Shown piece by piece: positions 10,139 through 20,562 of a stretch of DNA of 64,000 nt (the stretch's first letter is position 1; every line of letters begins with the position of its first letter). Position numbers and translations under genes: made by a program. The notes beneath the pieces are model-generated. The model was not told where the DNA came from. It worked only from the letters and a program-made list of their open reading frames with translations, and ran no database searches. Origin of the DNA: Cladorrhinum sp. PSN259 (taxonomy: Eukaryota > Ascomycota > Sordariomycetes > Sordariales > Podosporaceae); assembly GCA_033725935.1 (NCBI GenBank), contig MU867117.1, forward strand, positions 158,362 through 222,361, in the 5' to 3' direction.

Positions 10139-10522
10139 ATGAAGGTCACCAGCATCCTCGTCGCCGCCGCCACCCTCCTCGGCACCTCTGAGGCTTACAG
10201 AATCTCGGTCTACTCCCAGGACAACTACCAGGGCACCCAAAAGTCCTACACCACCGGCGGCTCCCACAGCGTCGGCTTCACCGTCAAGTCCTGGATCTGG
10301 TCCTCCTCCACCGGTGATGGCTGCTGCGTCAACTTCTGCAAGGGCTCTACCGTAAGTCTAATTAACACACAATTTTCTTTTCCTTTGCTACAAATAGCTA
10401 ATATCGATGAATTCATACAGTCCATGGGTCGCTACTGCGGCAGCGCCTCCAAGGCCGTCTCCTCCGCTGGTGTCAACAAGGTCGTCACTGGCTGCGGCAA
10501 GGACGTTGTCCTCAACTGCTAG
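10139..10522 (+). CDS. Small secreted six-cysteine protein (crystallin-like)
   Basis: Two exons, 10139-10351 and 10421-10522, joined in phase 0 across a 69-nt intron (GTAAGT...ATACAG), give 104 residues. Residues 1-19 (MKVTSILVAAATLLGTSEA) are a signal peptide. The mature chain YRISVYSQDNYQGTQKSYTT continues to W-I-W and then has Cys in G-D-G-C-C-V-N-F-C, Y-C-G-S, T-G-C-G-K and the C-terminal L-N-C, six in all. Y-x-I-x-V-Y-x-x-x-N-Y-x-G resembles the first strand pair of beta/gamma-crystallin-fold secreted proteins. Codon use is strongly C-ending, suggesting high expression. It is probably extracellular, perhaps effector-like; no activity can be assigned. Confidence 0.8.
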   Translation: MKVTSILVAAATLLGTSEAYRISVYSQDNYQGTQKSYTTGGSHSVGFTVKSWIWSSSTGDGCCVNFCKGSTVSLINTQFSFPLLQIANIDEFIQSMGRYCGSASKAVSSAGVNKVVTGCGKDVVLNC

Positions 10523-11720
10523 ATTGCTTCTGGCAACTGATGATGCCATTGAGGTGTTGGATAAGATGAGAACATAGTTGGAAGGGAGACAAGGGGAATT
10601 AGCATATGTACAGTACATGCGACTGCAGTTTGATGGATGGATGGAATCAGAGATACGACAAGGGGGGAATTCTTAGTATGTGGTTAAAAAGATTACTCTG
10701 AGGGTACCACCACCTTGTTGTTGGGGATACAATCGATCACTGTGGGAGTTATTGAAAATACAATGTTGTTTTTTTTCTCTTGTTGATTAAATTTGTGTCA
10801 GTTGTTTTCTTACGGATGATCCGTATTCTAACCCGATTTCAGCTCAGGTTTCCACTCTTCCCCGACCCGATCAACTCAAGCTTCTCAAGATCATCGCGAT
10901 GGCCTCATGTTCTGCCGGTGATACCAGCAAACATGCTCTCAATACGAATACAGCGGCATGCGTGGTGAGTAGACCACAAAGTCGCTGCGTGGAGAGAGTC
11001 CCTGTAAATCTCAATGAGTCTTTCCTCTGAGCCGCACGCCAACCCACCACCTGCGGGTGAATGGTTTAAAACCGAGAGGGGTAAGGCACATGGAAGCAGT
11101 GGGGGAGGTCCCTCCCGGCCAGCGCTAGGGCCATCGCGATGATCAAGATGAAGTCATTCCAACCAGACTATGTGGGGGCGTGGAGATGGAACCTCCTCAC
11201 CGAATCTCTCGCTCAGAACGCAACGCACTTCCCTCCGCTCTCATCAAGCGTAATCGAACGCAATCGAGCGCGATTCACGACATCTCAACACCGCAGAGGG
11301 AGATATGGATGTGGGCCAGGCTTTTACTAAGAAGGCTCCGGGCGGTAGAGCAATTCAGCTAACTCAGGAAGCGAGAGAGGGAGGGAGGGCATAGGTCGCT
11401 AAGGTCAGAATGATCAAAAGACTGTTCAGGTAGACTGTATTTTATACACTAGGCATTCCAACTCTACTCATTTGGCTGCAAATTCTGGTCTTTTTGATGC
11501 GTATGGAAAACAGAGGTCTCTGGAAAATGTTCAGAAAGTGAGAATTATTTGCCTACCTATCATATAACCATAACCTGGGAGGGGGGTGCCCAAATATCAA
11601 AAAGGGGGTGCCCGTCGATCAAGTGCCTTTATTTAACAATTATTCTCTTTCCTCCTTGTATTTTTTATTCAAATTCATTATTTCTTCATTAGAACAAATA
11701 ACGCGCCGGCCCTTAGTATT
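10523..11720. other. Intergenic region with a short dispersed inverted repeat
   Basis: No gene supported. GATCATCGCGATGGCC at about 10890 is inverted as GGCCATCGCGATGATC at about 11127. The roughly 240 bp between could be a decayed MITE-like insertion, but no target duplication was identified. Confidence 0.3.
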
Positions 11721-11884
11721 ATATGGTGATGGAATTAAAGTGCGCATCTGCTCTTCACATCTTCTTGTCAAGTGATTAATGTATGCGGCTGGATCTGAGC
11801 ATTTTATTGCGATAGGATTAAGGTGCGCGCCTGGATGCTTAGCAAGATGAGTGCTTGGATCTGAATATCTTTTGAAACCATCAC

Positions 11885-12115
11885 CTTAATATATATTCGG
11901 ATCTGAGTATCTTACGAAGCTAGGCTTTTAATATGTGTTTGGATCCGAGTATCTTGTGAAGCTAGGATTTTAATATGTGTTTGGATCCGAGTATTTTGTG
12001 AAGCTAGGATTTTAATATCTGTTTGGATCCGAGTATCTTTTGAAGTAGGATCTCAATATGTGTTTAGATTCGAGTATTTTGTGAAGTTAGGATTTTAATA
12101 TGTGTTTGGATCGAC
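11885..12115 (+). repeat. 42-bp AT-rich minisatellite, about 5 units
   Basis: The unit is AGGATTTTAATATGTGTTTG followed by GATCCGAGTATCTTGTGAAGCT, repeated with substitutions. More diverged units (CTTGGATCTGAATATC, GGCTGGATCTGAGCATT) extend back to about 11720. Differences between units are often C-to-T type, such as GATCCGAG against GATTCGAG and GATCTGAG. Confidence 0.8.
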
Positions 12116-12301
12116 ATAGGACTTTGGGGGTGCCACAGTCCCTGGAATACAGTCCGGCTGAATGAGGCCTCACCACGCGCTGCTAGTAAACTTCATGACA
12201 TGCACGTAGGTAAAACAATCTAAGAATACCTTCGGACCGGTGAGGACTCTACCGACCCGTCGTGATAGGATGCTCAAAAAAAACCAAATCGAGGTTGTTG
12301 A

Positions 12302-12309
12302 GGATATAA
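12302..12309 (+). promoter_or_regulatory. TATA-like box of the 12407 gene
   Basis: GATATAAGC lies about 100 nt before the ATG at 12407 and is followed by a CA-rich leader (CACTTCAAGTTCAAATC). Confidence 0.4.
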
Positions 12310-12406
12310 GCCTTGGGTTTCTCCTGCAAACTATTATCCATTCTTCCCATTCACACTTCAAGTTCAAATCAACTACTCCCAACAATCAGATCAACAAATA
12401 CCGAAA

Positions 12407-12836
12407 ATGCTCGCTCGCTTCCTCCTCTCAATCTCCATGCCTCTCCTGCTCGCGACGGGAGCTGCAGCACAGGCGTTCCAAATCGCCGCCTACAGAGACA
12501 CCGGCTGTTCCGATCTCATCGAGATCTCCGGGCATGACCCCAACGTCTTTTGCTATGCGCTCAAGGGCACGACCTCTGAGATCCTCCGGTCTGGTACAAG
12601 CCCTGGTGTATTTTGTGTTTGTATGTCATTTCATTCGTAGACTCTATTGTCTGTATCCAGTCTGCTTTCTTCGTTGAGACACATCTGAGATGAAGCTGAC
12701 GATAAGAAAAATAGTCAAGGTATATAAGGGAAATAACTGCCAGTCCGATAGTCCGTTTGCGCTTATTAGTGGAAATGGCATCTGTTATGACACCAGCGAG
12801 TACAATTCGTACTCGGCAGATCACTGCGTTGCGTGA
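12407..12836 (+). CDS. Small secreted six-cysteine protein
   Basis: Exons 12407-12620 and 12715-12836 join in phase 1 across a 94-nt intron (GTATGT, branch GCTGACG, acceptor AAATAG) to give 111 residues. Residues 1-22 (MLARFLLSISMPLLLATGAA plus AQ) are a signal peptide. The six mature cysteines lie in T-G-C-S-D, V-F-C-Y, V-F-C-V-F, N-N-C-Q-S, G-I-C-Y-D and D-H-C-V-A at the C-terminus. FQIAAYRDTGCSDL and FKVYKGNNCQSD look like two copies of a strand-turn-Cys motif, suggesting a two-fold beta structure. The length, intron position and Cys count parallel the 10139 gene, but the sequences are not clearly homologous. The AT-rich minisatellite ends 290 bp upstream, a setting often seen for effector-like genes. 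Confidence 0.75.
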
Positions 12837-14048
12837 TCGGGGGGTTGGGTGTCTTTTGTTGTAATATCTCACCGTTCGTTATCAGATGATGGAGATGAAT
12901 TTTGATTTGTTATTTCTTTTAGGGCCTTAATAGGGGGGCACTATTTGTTTCCTCAGGGGGTAGTACTCGCACTTCTGCAATTTAATTAGTGTTAAGAAAA
13001 CCTTCGGCAATTGGTCAATGAAAGAAAGACCTTCGGCGATTGGCAAAAAAAATTTGCGCAGAATAAGCTACGAAGCTTTGACCAGCAGCCATAAAAAAAG
13101 TGTGGAATAATAAAGGAGGAAGTTCGCTTGTGGGGAGCTGTAGCTAATGATTGTAAATACGGACCATATAATCACATGACACAGGCCATCACATAATCTA
13201 TAGGGGGCCTAAGCTCCACCACTTACTTCTTCTTCCAGACAGCTCCTCCCACCTTTCTTTTCTTCCACCACACACACACAGCACACACCACACCTCCCAC
13301 CACATACCACACCCGGGCCTCCCATACTATATATATCGAGCGTAGCGAGGCCGGTGGTTTGGGGGCTTGCCCCCATAAAGCTTCGCTTCAGTCCTCTCCG
13401 CGTGCGCAGCAAAGAATGTTCGGGGAGAAGGTATTTTTTTCTGGGATGGCGTTCAGCCATCGATTGGATGTGACTTTGTTGGTGGACTTGAGCGTCTGCC
13501 CTTTATATTACAAAACAAGTCTGAGTGTTTAATCATCAACCATCATCGATCGTGATCTCCTCCAAATTCTGAAATTTGTAATCAGATAAAGATAAAGAAA
13601 AAGAAAAGGAGAATTCCAACACAAGCAATCGTGATGGCCATTTTCCTGGAGAGAAAGTGGCAATAAAAGGATACCAAACCAAAAGATCGGATGAGATGCA
13701 AGCTGGAATTGGGATACCCGGAATGGAACTCATCTCTACCATGATGATTCCCGGAAGACAAGGTGCAACCTGGACCTAGGCTTTCAGAGACCACCCCTGA
13801 GTGAAATTTATTATAGAATTACTTCTAGATTCGGAAAGACTTTCCAGTGTCCTTTTACCTAACTTAGTTGCCATAGCTCGCTCTCGACCTCGGAATCGAC
13901 CGCAGGTCCCCAAGCTAAAGCAATCTGTGACTTCGCCCGCCTTTCGAGACCGGATTCCAACTTATTCGGGTGGTGAAGGACAACAGGACGCTATCTACCA
14001 TTACGTGCTTCCTTGACGACGGAATATATCCACACCTCTCACAGACAC
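12837..14048. other. Intergenic region with low-complexity segments
   Basis: No gene supported. 13268-13310 is a CA-rich microsatellite. 13330-13400 contains CGAGCGTAGCGAGG and the palindrome GGGGGCTTGCCCCC, both of the kind found in dispersed fungal repeats. Direct duplicates (AGACCTTCGGCGATTGGC and AAACCTTCGGCAATTGG) occur near 13000. Confidence 0.35.
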
Positions 14049-14899
14049 TCACTTCCCACCCAAAACCTTCCACATCCAACTATTCTCAATCACCCTCATC
14101 CCACCCTTTAGCACTTCCACATCCTTGGCATCAGCCTTTTGCAACTCATTCTCCCACTTACCCATCGCCATCCCAACCGAATACCGTCCCAACATCTCCG
14201 TAGGACTCCACATGCCATTGCTCGCTACATACTTGAAGATAGGCTGAATCATCGTGCCTAGGGTACTCTTCATCGGGGTAAGAGTCTTGGACAGATATGG
14301 CTTGATTTCCGGATGATCTAACCAGTCCACAAAGGCGGGACGGATACTCTCTGCGCGAAAATTCGGGTTCGCAGCCCGGATGGCATCGAGCGCTAGCTCG
14401 GTCTCGCCCTTTGTCTTTGCGAATATGGCCGTGAACAGGCCGGGCTTGTGCGTTGTGCCCTGGCCTGAGACGTAAATGAAGTTGAGAGGAGAAGAGGATG
14501 TTGATGGGGAGGATGTGTATGCGTTGGCGAATGCGAGGGGATATTCTTTTGTTATGGCTACGTAATCCCTGATGCAAAAGTGTTAGCTCGGGAGATGGGA
14601 TGAAAAAGGGGGGAGAGTACGAGAGAGAGAGAGACGGACTCCTTGTTGACTTCTGTTTGGCTGATACCCAATGCCCAGACGCAGCCATTGGCCCCTTGGA
14701 GTTTTTGGAGAACTTCGGGCGGGTAAGTGGAAAAGTCCTTGTGGATGATGACGTTGATTCGGGGGTCTTTTGCGTCTTCGGCTTGTTGGACTGGTCTTCT
14801 GCTGAGAATTGAGATTTTGGAGATTTCTGGCGTCTTGATCATTGCGTTGAGAACTCCCGAGCCGACGAGGCCGGTTGCGCCGGTGAGGATGAGATGCAT
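14049..14899 (-). CDS. NAD(P)-binding Rossmann-fold protein (NAD-dependent epimerase/dehydratase-like)
   Basis: Exons 14899-14640 and 14568-14049 give 259 residues; the 71-nt intron (GTCCGT donor, branch GCTAAC, CATCAG acceptor) is consistent in phase. It begins MHLILTGATGLVGSGVLNAM, with the G-x-x-G-x-x-G dinucleotide loop of short-chain/epimerase proteins. I-L-S-R-R-P follows beta-2, where basic residues favour NADP. V-W-A-L-G-I-S-Q-T-E follows beta-4, then an N-F-I-Y-V-S-G-Q-G-T strand. The C-terminal half is helical (FKYVASNGMWSPTEMLGRYS). No clear Y-x-x-x-K catalytic pair is seen, so it may be an atypical SDR of the NmrA/YwnB type. Cytosolic by appearance. An earlier in-frame non-ATG extension was rejected. 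Confidence 0.8.
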
Positions 14900-15245
14900 T
14901 GTGATGTCCGAGGAAATGTCAATTGGATGTTGTGATGATGATTTGGATTCGAGATGGGGATGTAAGCAAGATCCAGGAGGTCTTCTTGTGTGGATTATGT
15001 ATGCATGCAAAAATTCCAGGCATCATTGTTGTCGTCGAAAGTTCATCGGCCTTTACCCTTTACCATCGGAGTTAGGGACTTCCGGCCCCACCGACCGCGT
15101 ATTCGGCGTCGGGTATAGACTAAGCTCTGCATGCGATTGTTTTCCTAAACCGGAAAGGGGGCACACTCGCTTATAAGTCCCCTTATAGTCATCGTCATCA
15201 GTGTGAAAATACATAGCCACAACGAAGACGAAGACGAACAAGGCG

Positions 15246-15554
15246 ATGGAATTGGTTGTAAATATTGACGCTGCAAGCTGCACTTGGCTTGCTCACAGAC
15301 TAAGCCTCTTTTGGCTTATGGGTACACGCAACAGACAGGCGAGTTTATCTGGTGATGAGATACTCGAGGTGGTTTCTCGAGATGAATTCCAGTGCCGGAC
15401 ATGGTGTAGCCTTTTAAAGGACAATCACCATAGTACCGAACTGTCAAGCTTGGGCGGAATCGCACAAAAACTCCGAGAGGTGACTGAGGCTAAGTGGGAA
15501 GCGGGCACTGTTTATTATTTCAAATTCTACACTTCCAGGTTCGGGAATTGCTAA
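15246..15554 (+). CDS. Possible small gene, splicing unresolved
   Basis: An ATG-initiated frame (MELVVNIDAASCTWLAHRLS) runs 102 codons. Coding-like sequence also continues to a strong GTAAGT donor at 15630. Two alternative joins in that stretch both give sensible peptides (VRELLKLQRPKPMLNLLHTL or TAPEANVESFAHFIWGQNKH), so the frame cannot be fixed. It is divergent from the 14899 gene, 347 bp apart. No family recognised. Confidence 0.3.
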   Translation: MELVVNIDAASCTWLAHRLSLFWLMGTRNRQASLSGDEILEVVSRDEFQCRTWCSLLKDNHHSTELSSLGGIAQKLREVTEAKWEAGTVYYFKFYTSRFGNC

Positions 15555-15639
15555 AGCTACAGCGCCCGAAGCCAATGTTGAATCTTTTGCACACTTTATT
15601 TGGGGTCAAAACAAACACCTTGTCCCCGTGTAAGTCTTT

Positions 15640-16427
15640 GATATATCCTGTTATGAGTCACCAATATTTGTAGTCAGCAGAGTAAACGGTTCAAGGCAAT
15701 CTTTTTTTCTATGCGCCATAGCATTGAATCCAACTTGCAAGCACCTAGCCAAATATACCATGTTACAACTCACCTTCGAAAATTCACCAGTATACGTGAT
15801 GTCAACCAGTGCCAGACCTAACCATCTATTAAATAGTCTCAGGGAGAGACGCAGGTTATTATATAAACATATTCTTGGTTAACTTCAGCGTTATCAGGCA
15901 TAAACGGAAAATAATATATACATATCGTTCCCCGTCAATTTCACACTTACACAACCCACTCACATGCGTTCTTCACCCATGTGAGGCATTCATGGCTTCT
16001 TTTATTCCTGTCTGACCTTTCAACAATTTCATGCTCCTTTCTATGCGTATTTGATCTGTTTCTATATCTACTATATTTTTCCCTAACGTATCCTAATTCT
16101 CTCTGAGCGTACAAGTATCTAGCCATTCATGTGTGTTGGGCTTCTTCTTACCTATATGATACCATGTTCACACATGTTCTACTCCCTATCATACCCATTT
16201 TACCACTATATATCTCTCTCTTTCATTATTCTTACACCTGTTACACCCGGCAGACATCTAAATCGGCATGCGCAAGAAGGTGGGCTGGGTGCCAAACTTG
16301 GAAGGCAGGATCGGGGCCTTTGCACAGACCATACAGGGCAAGAGGTATTATCTTGCACACACTTTTTCAACTTGCCGTACCTTTCAACCCCAAACCAAAG
16401 GTCGTCCAGCACTGCCCCCCTAACAAG
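15640..16427. other. Promoter/leader region of the 16428 gene
   Basis: Pyrimidine-rich AT sequence from 15960 to 16250 (many TCTCTC and TTTTT runs) fits a long fungal 5' leader. An in-frame ATG at 16131 exists, but the encoded N-terminus is unlike the rest and rich in leader-type sequence. No separate gene seen. Confidence 0.4.
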
Positions 16428-17912
16428 ATGAACTGCTCCAATCTTCGCCTGCCTCTGCAGGACATCACCAGTCAGTCCCTGCCGGAGCCGGCAGCCAGCC
16501 CAGCGCCGTCCGACCAGTGGGACGGTGCCTCCTCGTCGGCCTCGACGACCAACGCCGAGGCCGTCGAGGAGGCGATCGAAAGCCTCGACCTTGAGGAAGC
16601 CAAGGCCCTCCTCCACCAACACGCCGCCGCCTGCCCTTCCCTCCGGGATGCCATCATCCACCAGGCAATCCGGCGCAGCATCCCCCTCGGCCAGGGCGAG
16701 ATCAAGACCTTCGATCTCGAATTCAACCTAGCCGACGAGAAGTTCTACTGGGTCCGCCTCTGTGACGGCCCATACGTTAGCCCCCTCGCCAAAGCCCGCA
16801 TGGCCTACAGCGCGGCACAGAACTCGGCCATGAAAATCAAGCATATCTTGGAGACAGAGGACAACCGGCCAGAAACCAAGATGAACGCCGTCCTCACCCT
16901 CGCCGACATTTGTGTAGGCTTGGCCCGTCTTGTCGGCATAATCCCAAGGCTGAAAGACCTCATCGAGCACTGCACCAGGAAGGACGACCACCTAAGCCTT
17001 GATTCCATCGTCGCCTTTGCTTTCAACCTTCTTTCCGAGAACCACCGAGCCGCCATTATGTTCCGGAAGCTGCGAGACTCCAACACCTTACGCATGCACC
17101 TCGAAGAAACAAACTGGGATCATGTCGGGCTCAAAAATATGGTTCATATGCCAATGGCGCTGAACGTTGAGCCCCAGAATGGCCATCTCGGCTACTTAGT
17201 CCTCCCAATTGCACCACATCTACCCGACCACACTGCTGAACTCGAAACTGAAGTTCTTTCCTTCCATTACCCACTCCAACGAGCCTACGAAGTACTCTGC
17301 ACCGCCGCTAACGATTCCGAGACACCTCAATTACAAGTCGCCAAAGCCTATGCCGCTGCCTGGGAGTTACCATTTACTGTCAAGGACATCCATAATCCAA
17401 TTCACTGGAAATCCTCTTTCGGCACCAAGCTTAACGCCCTCGTCGCTGTTGCCAAGATCTGCACGCTCATTGTTGAGAGTGACGGGATACCGACCCACAT
17501 GCACAAGGAGTTGATCCGACAACTGAACCAAGAGAACGGCGAGATCATCGAGTCCCTATTATTTGACATCAACATCATGCTCGCACCAGACGAGATTACT
17601 AGATTGGCCAGTGAGCCTGTAAAATTACCATCCAACCGGCAACTTTACCCAGAGAACTGGACTGATTCCGCGGCCTCTGTTGACGGAACACCCGAAGAGC
17701 GAGAGGAACCTACCCAGCTCTATCATGAACACCTACGACACATCATCACGTTGGCGAAGCCCAATTACCCGCTGTTTAACGGTCTGCTGGCTCATTTCCA
17801 ACAGATCTTGAAGAAGGAGGCTGAGAGAGAGAACAAGAACGAGAAGGAGGATGAGGAGGAGGAGGAGGAGGAGGAGGAGGAGGAGGAGGAGGAGGATATT
17901 TATAATGCCTGA
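16428..17912 (+). CDS. 494-residue helical protein with internal duplication and poly-Glu tail
   Basis: Single exon; the start MNCSNLRLPLQDITSQSLPE was chosen because strong C-ending codon use begins there. Residues 45-75 read ESLDLEEAKALLHQHAAACP and then SLRDAIIHQAI, loosely like the N-terminal helix pair of Cut8/Sts1 proteasome-tether proteins; this is weak. Two halves look alike. KARMAYSAAQNSAMKIKHIL, KMNAVLTLADICVGLARL and IPRLKDLIEHC in the first correspond to QVAKAYAAAWELPFTVKDI, KLNALVAVAKICTLIVES and IPTHMHKELIRQL in the second. The C-terminus is a run of about 17 Glu encoded by a GAG/GGA microsatellite (17850-17894), ending D-I-Y-N-A. No function assigned. Confidence 0.7.
   Translation: MNCSNLRLPLQDITSQSLPEPAASPAPSDQWDGASSSASTTNAEAVEEAIESLDLEEAKALLHQHAAACPSLRDAIIHQAIRRSIPLGQGEIKTFDLEFNLADEKFYWVRLCDGPYVSPLAKARMAYSAAQNSAMKIKHILETEDNRPETKMNAVLTLADICVGLARLVGIIPRLKDLIEHCTRKDDHLSLDSIVAFAFNLLSENHRAAIMFRKLRDSNTLRMHLEETNWDHVGLKNMVHMPMALNVEPQNGHLGYLVLPIAPHLPDHTAELETEVLSFHYPLQRAYEVLCTAANDSETPQLQVAKAYAAAWELPFTVKDIHNPIHWKSSFGTKLNALVAVAKICTLIVESDGIPTHMHKELIRQLNQENGEIIESLLFDINIMLAPDEITRLASEPVKLPSNRQLYPENWTDSAASVDGTPEEREEPTQLYHEHLRHIITLAKPNYPLFNGLLAHFQQILKKEAERENKNEKEDEEEEEEEEEEEEEEDIYNA
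17848..17895 (+). repeat. GAG trinucleotide microsatellite inside a CDS
   Basis: About 16 GAG units encode the poly-Glu tail of the preceding gene. The in-frame expansion stays open; length polymorphism between strains is likely. Confidence 0.85.
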
Positions 17913-20560
17913 ACTTTTGGACCGTATGCGTTGGAATTACTTTTGGAGGTATGGTAGAGATATTTGCAGGAATGAGAAAGATAGTAGAAGGGATGATGGA
18001 AATATTTAAAGGGGTGGCAGAGAGGTTGTTAGGCATGGAAGACACATTTGAAGGGATGAATATACGTTTGCTACGCGTGCCATGATGCAATTCATCCATG
18101 ACTTTTAATAACACGTGCCCTCAAACTGTGCGTGATTCAATGTCTGTTATGACACAATTTATCCATCCAATGTTTGTCAGTAGGGAATTTCTGGTATCTG
18201 AGAGGTCTTCCTGAAAGTCTTGAGAGCGTGCTAATGTCCACGAATGGCTATTTTATTCGGAGCAATGCCTATTTACTTATTTCTGAGGACCCTACTTGTA
18301 CTCAAGATTGTTTGGTTTCTCTCTTGATAGGACTGGAAAGTCTTTAAGAAGACCAAATTTTGTTCGAGGGACGGCTCGGTGTTCTTCAAGCAGATTGCAA
18401 GTCGATGTCCGAGTCAAAGAGAATGAGCTTGCTAGTAACCAACCGAGCATATGGAAGCTCGGGTTGGGCACATCTATCTACCGTTTCCACCACAGCTTCC
18501 ACCTTGAATTGAGGGTTCAGATCAGTCAAAGCCCTTCCAGAATTGCGGCTCGATTCTCAGTGCGAGGGCGGGATGAAGGCGCTACAGGCACATCGCTCAT
18601 TCCCAGCTCCAGGGCAGTCTAGCGAGTGCCGGGCAAGCTCCTCAGCAATCCCAGGCTCGATCATACCCCACCAACTGAATTACAACGTACCCTTTGCACC
18701 TTTCGCAAAGTGGGGATGCCACCGATGAGCCAATCATGTGTTCTTGTCTCCATCCTGGCCGAACCTCTACTAATCTCGTCTTTTCCATTGTCCACCAAAC
18801 CGCCTTCCTGATCCTGCACCCATTCTTATTCTCATTCTTATTATCCTTTTGGATAACATCTTTACCATCATTACGGTATCATTATCTACCTTCATCTTTA
18901 CCAGAGTCAAGCTCGGCCCGCATCCCTTCTCCCTCTTAAAAACCGGGCACGGGGCACCCCATGGACCACGCCCAGAAGTCGGCACCGACGAGCAAAAACC
19001 TAGACACACTGGGCAGTGACCACATGGATCTTGTCGCGGTTTCAAGTATGTATGCATTGCTCAAGAATGTCGAAAAACTGGTTTCTCCAGGGTTACTGAC
19101 CGGGGCCGCGTATATGGTAGTTTTTCACGCCGAAAAGAGTCTTTCCAATCCGTCTCTCGACTCGATACATACGGTTTATTTTTATTTAATTCATAATTAC
19201 GCCCCCTCGAGAGCCATGCTGTAGAGATTCTCCCCACAATGCTCGTACGCAACGATTCGACAGCCGCCACGCCCGACGAATTCGTGAGGGGTTTTTACAC
19301 CTGGACCTGTTTCCCAAGTGCAACAGCGAGAAGGAGGATTGAAGTAGATTTCAGAGTCCAGGCATCCAATAAATAGAAGTGATTCGAAGTCATTTCCAGT
19401 AAGTTGGCCTCCTCTCCACCAGCCAAGCAATCCAAACCGATGGGTAGGTATGGGATGGATCTCTCCAGCCACCATCTTGGCAGTTTAGCTACACCGAGGC
19501 TAATTATTGGTCGATTTTGCAAACACAGGGAAGCACCCTCTTTTCCCTCATTGCGTTACCGATCTTTTGCGACTGCTGGGTTCGAATCCCACTGGCGCCG
19601 TCCTTTTGGACGCTATAGAGTAGCGAGTCAGTCGTCACACTGGCCTGTGGAGTCCACGTCTTGTTTGACAGGACGCAGTAGACGGCAAGGCTTGTTGGTA
19701 AGAAACAGCCAGACATGGAAGTGCCATTTGATTTCATCTATGCTGACCTTTGGGCTATGTCGTCTGTTCAACTTGGAATATTGATCACTTAAACACGAAT
19801 AGTGGTGGTCGTGGAGGGAACAGTTGCAGAGGATGGATGTGGTCGAGTGGGTGAGACAACCAGAGCCGCTGTTGTTCTCAGAAGAAGAAGGAAGGAGTTT
19901 ATTGTGTCCGGTTCAAAACCAGTATATGTATGTAACGTCGGCGAATTTGAACTCTCATCCTTGTCTCACTGTCAACCTCGGTCATGCCTTTGTAGAGCTA
20001 TCGTGCCTTCGCATCAGTCGACAAGACAGCCAGAATCTACCATGGTCAGAAACAAGGGGGGTGGCAGCAAAATAAAAGTTGAACGATGTCTAGGATGCAA
20101 TTTTACCAACTTTCGTACCTTCGGGCCTCAATGCTGCACGATTCCACACACCGTAATACCTGCTTCCGGTATTGCGGCAACATCGCATCGGCATACTCAG
20201 ATCTAGCCCAAAGTGAGAGGCCGATTTAGATCATAATTCATGAAGAAAAGGAGGTATTAAAGAGATTAGAAGCCATAGCATCTTCTAAACCACGGCTGAA
20301 GATTACTGGGGTACACCATTTAAAAGATCGATCATGGCCGCAGATGTGATAAAAAGACCCCTTGAAAAAGAAAAGGTCTTTATTTGCATCTACATGCATG
20401 TACTTGTTATAAAAAGTGAACATTCACCCTCGTTGAATTCCTTGAGGGTCTCCATAACATAATCATGGGCAATTATCCCTTTAAACATTGAAATCAACGT
20501 ACAGAATGCATTCAGAATTTGCAAGCTTCCCCTCAAAATCCACAATCATTCCCACAAAAG
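17913..20560. other. 2.6-kb gene-poor region
   Basis: No convincing gene. A tRNA B-box-like GGGTTCGAATCCCA occurs at 19579, but no matching acceptor strand or A box was found upstream. The frame 19404-19784 (+) is open but starts at a weak context and has no motif. Confidence 0.35.
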
Positions 20561-20562
20561 AT

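Noticed and set aside
19555..19610. Possible tRNA on the + strand from GGGTTCGAATCCCA
   Set aside because: Four of five T-stem pairs form, but no acceptor strand complementary to TGGCGCC and no A box lie within 120 nt upstream.
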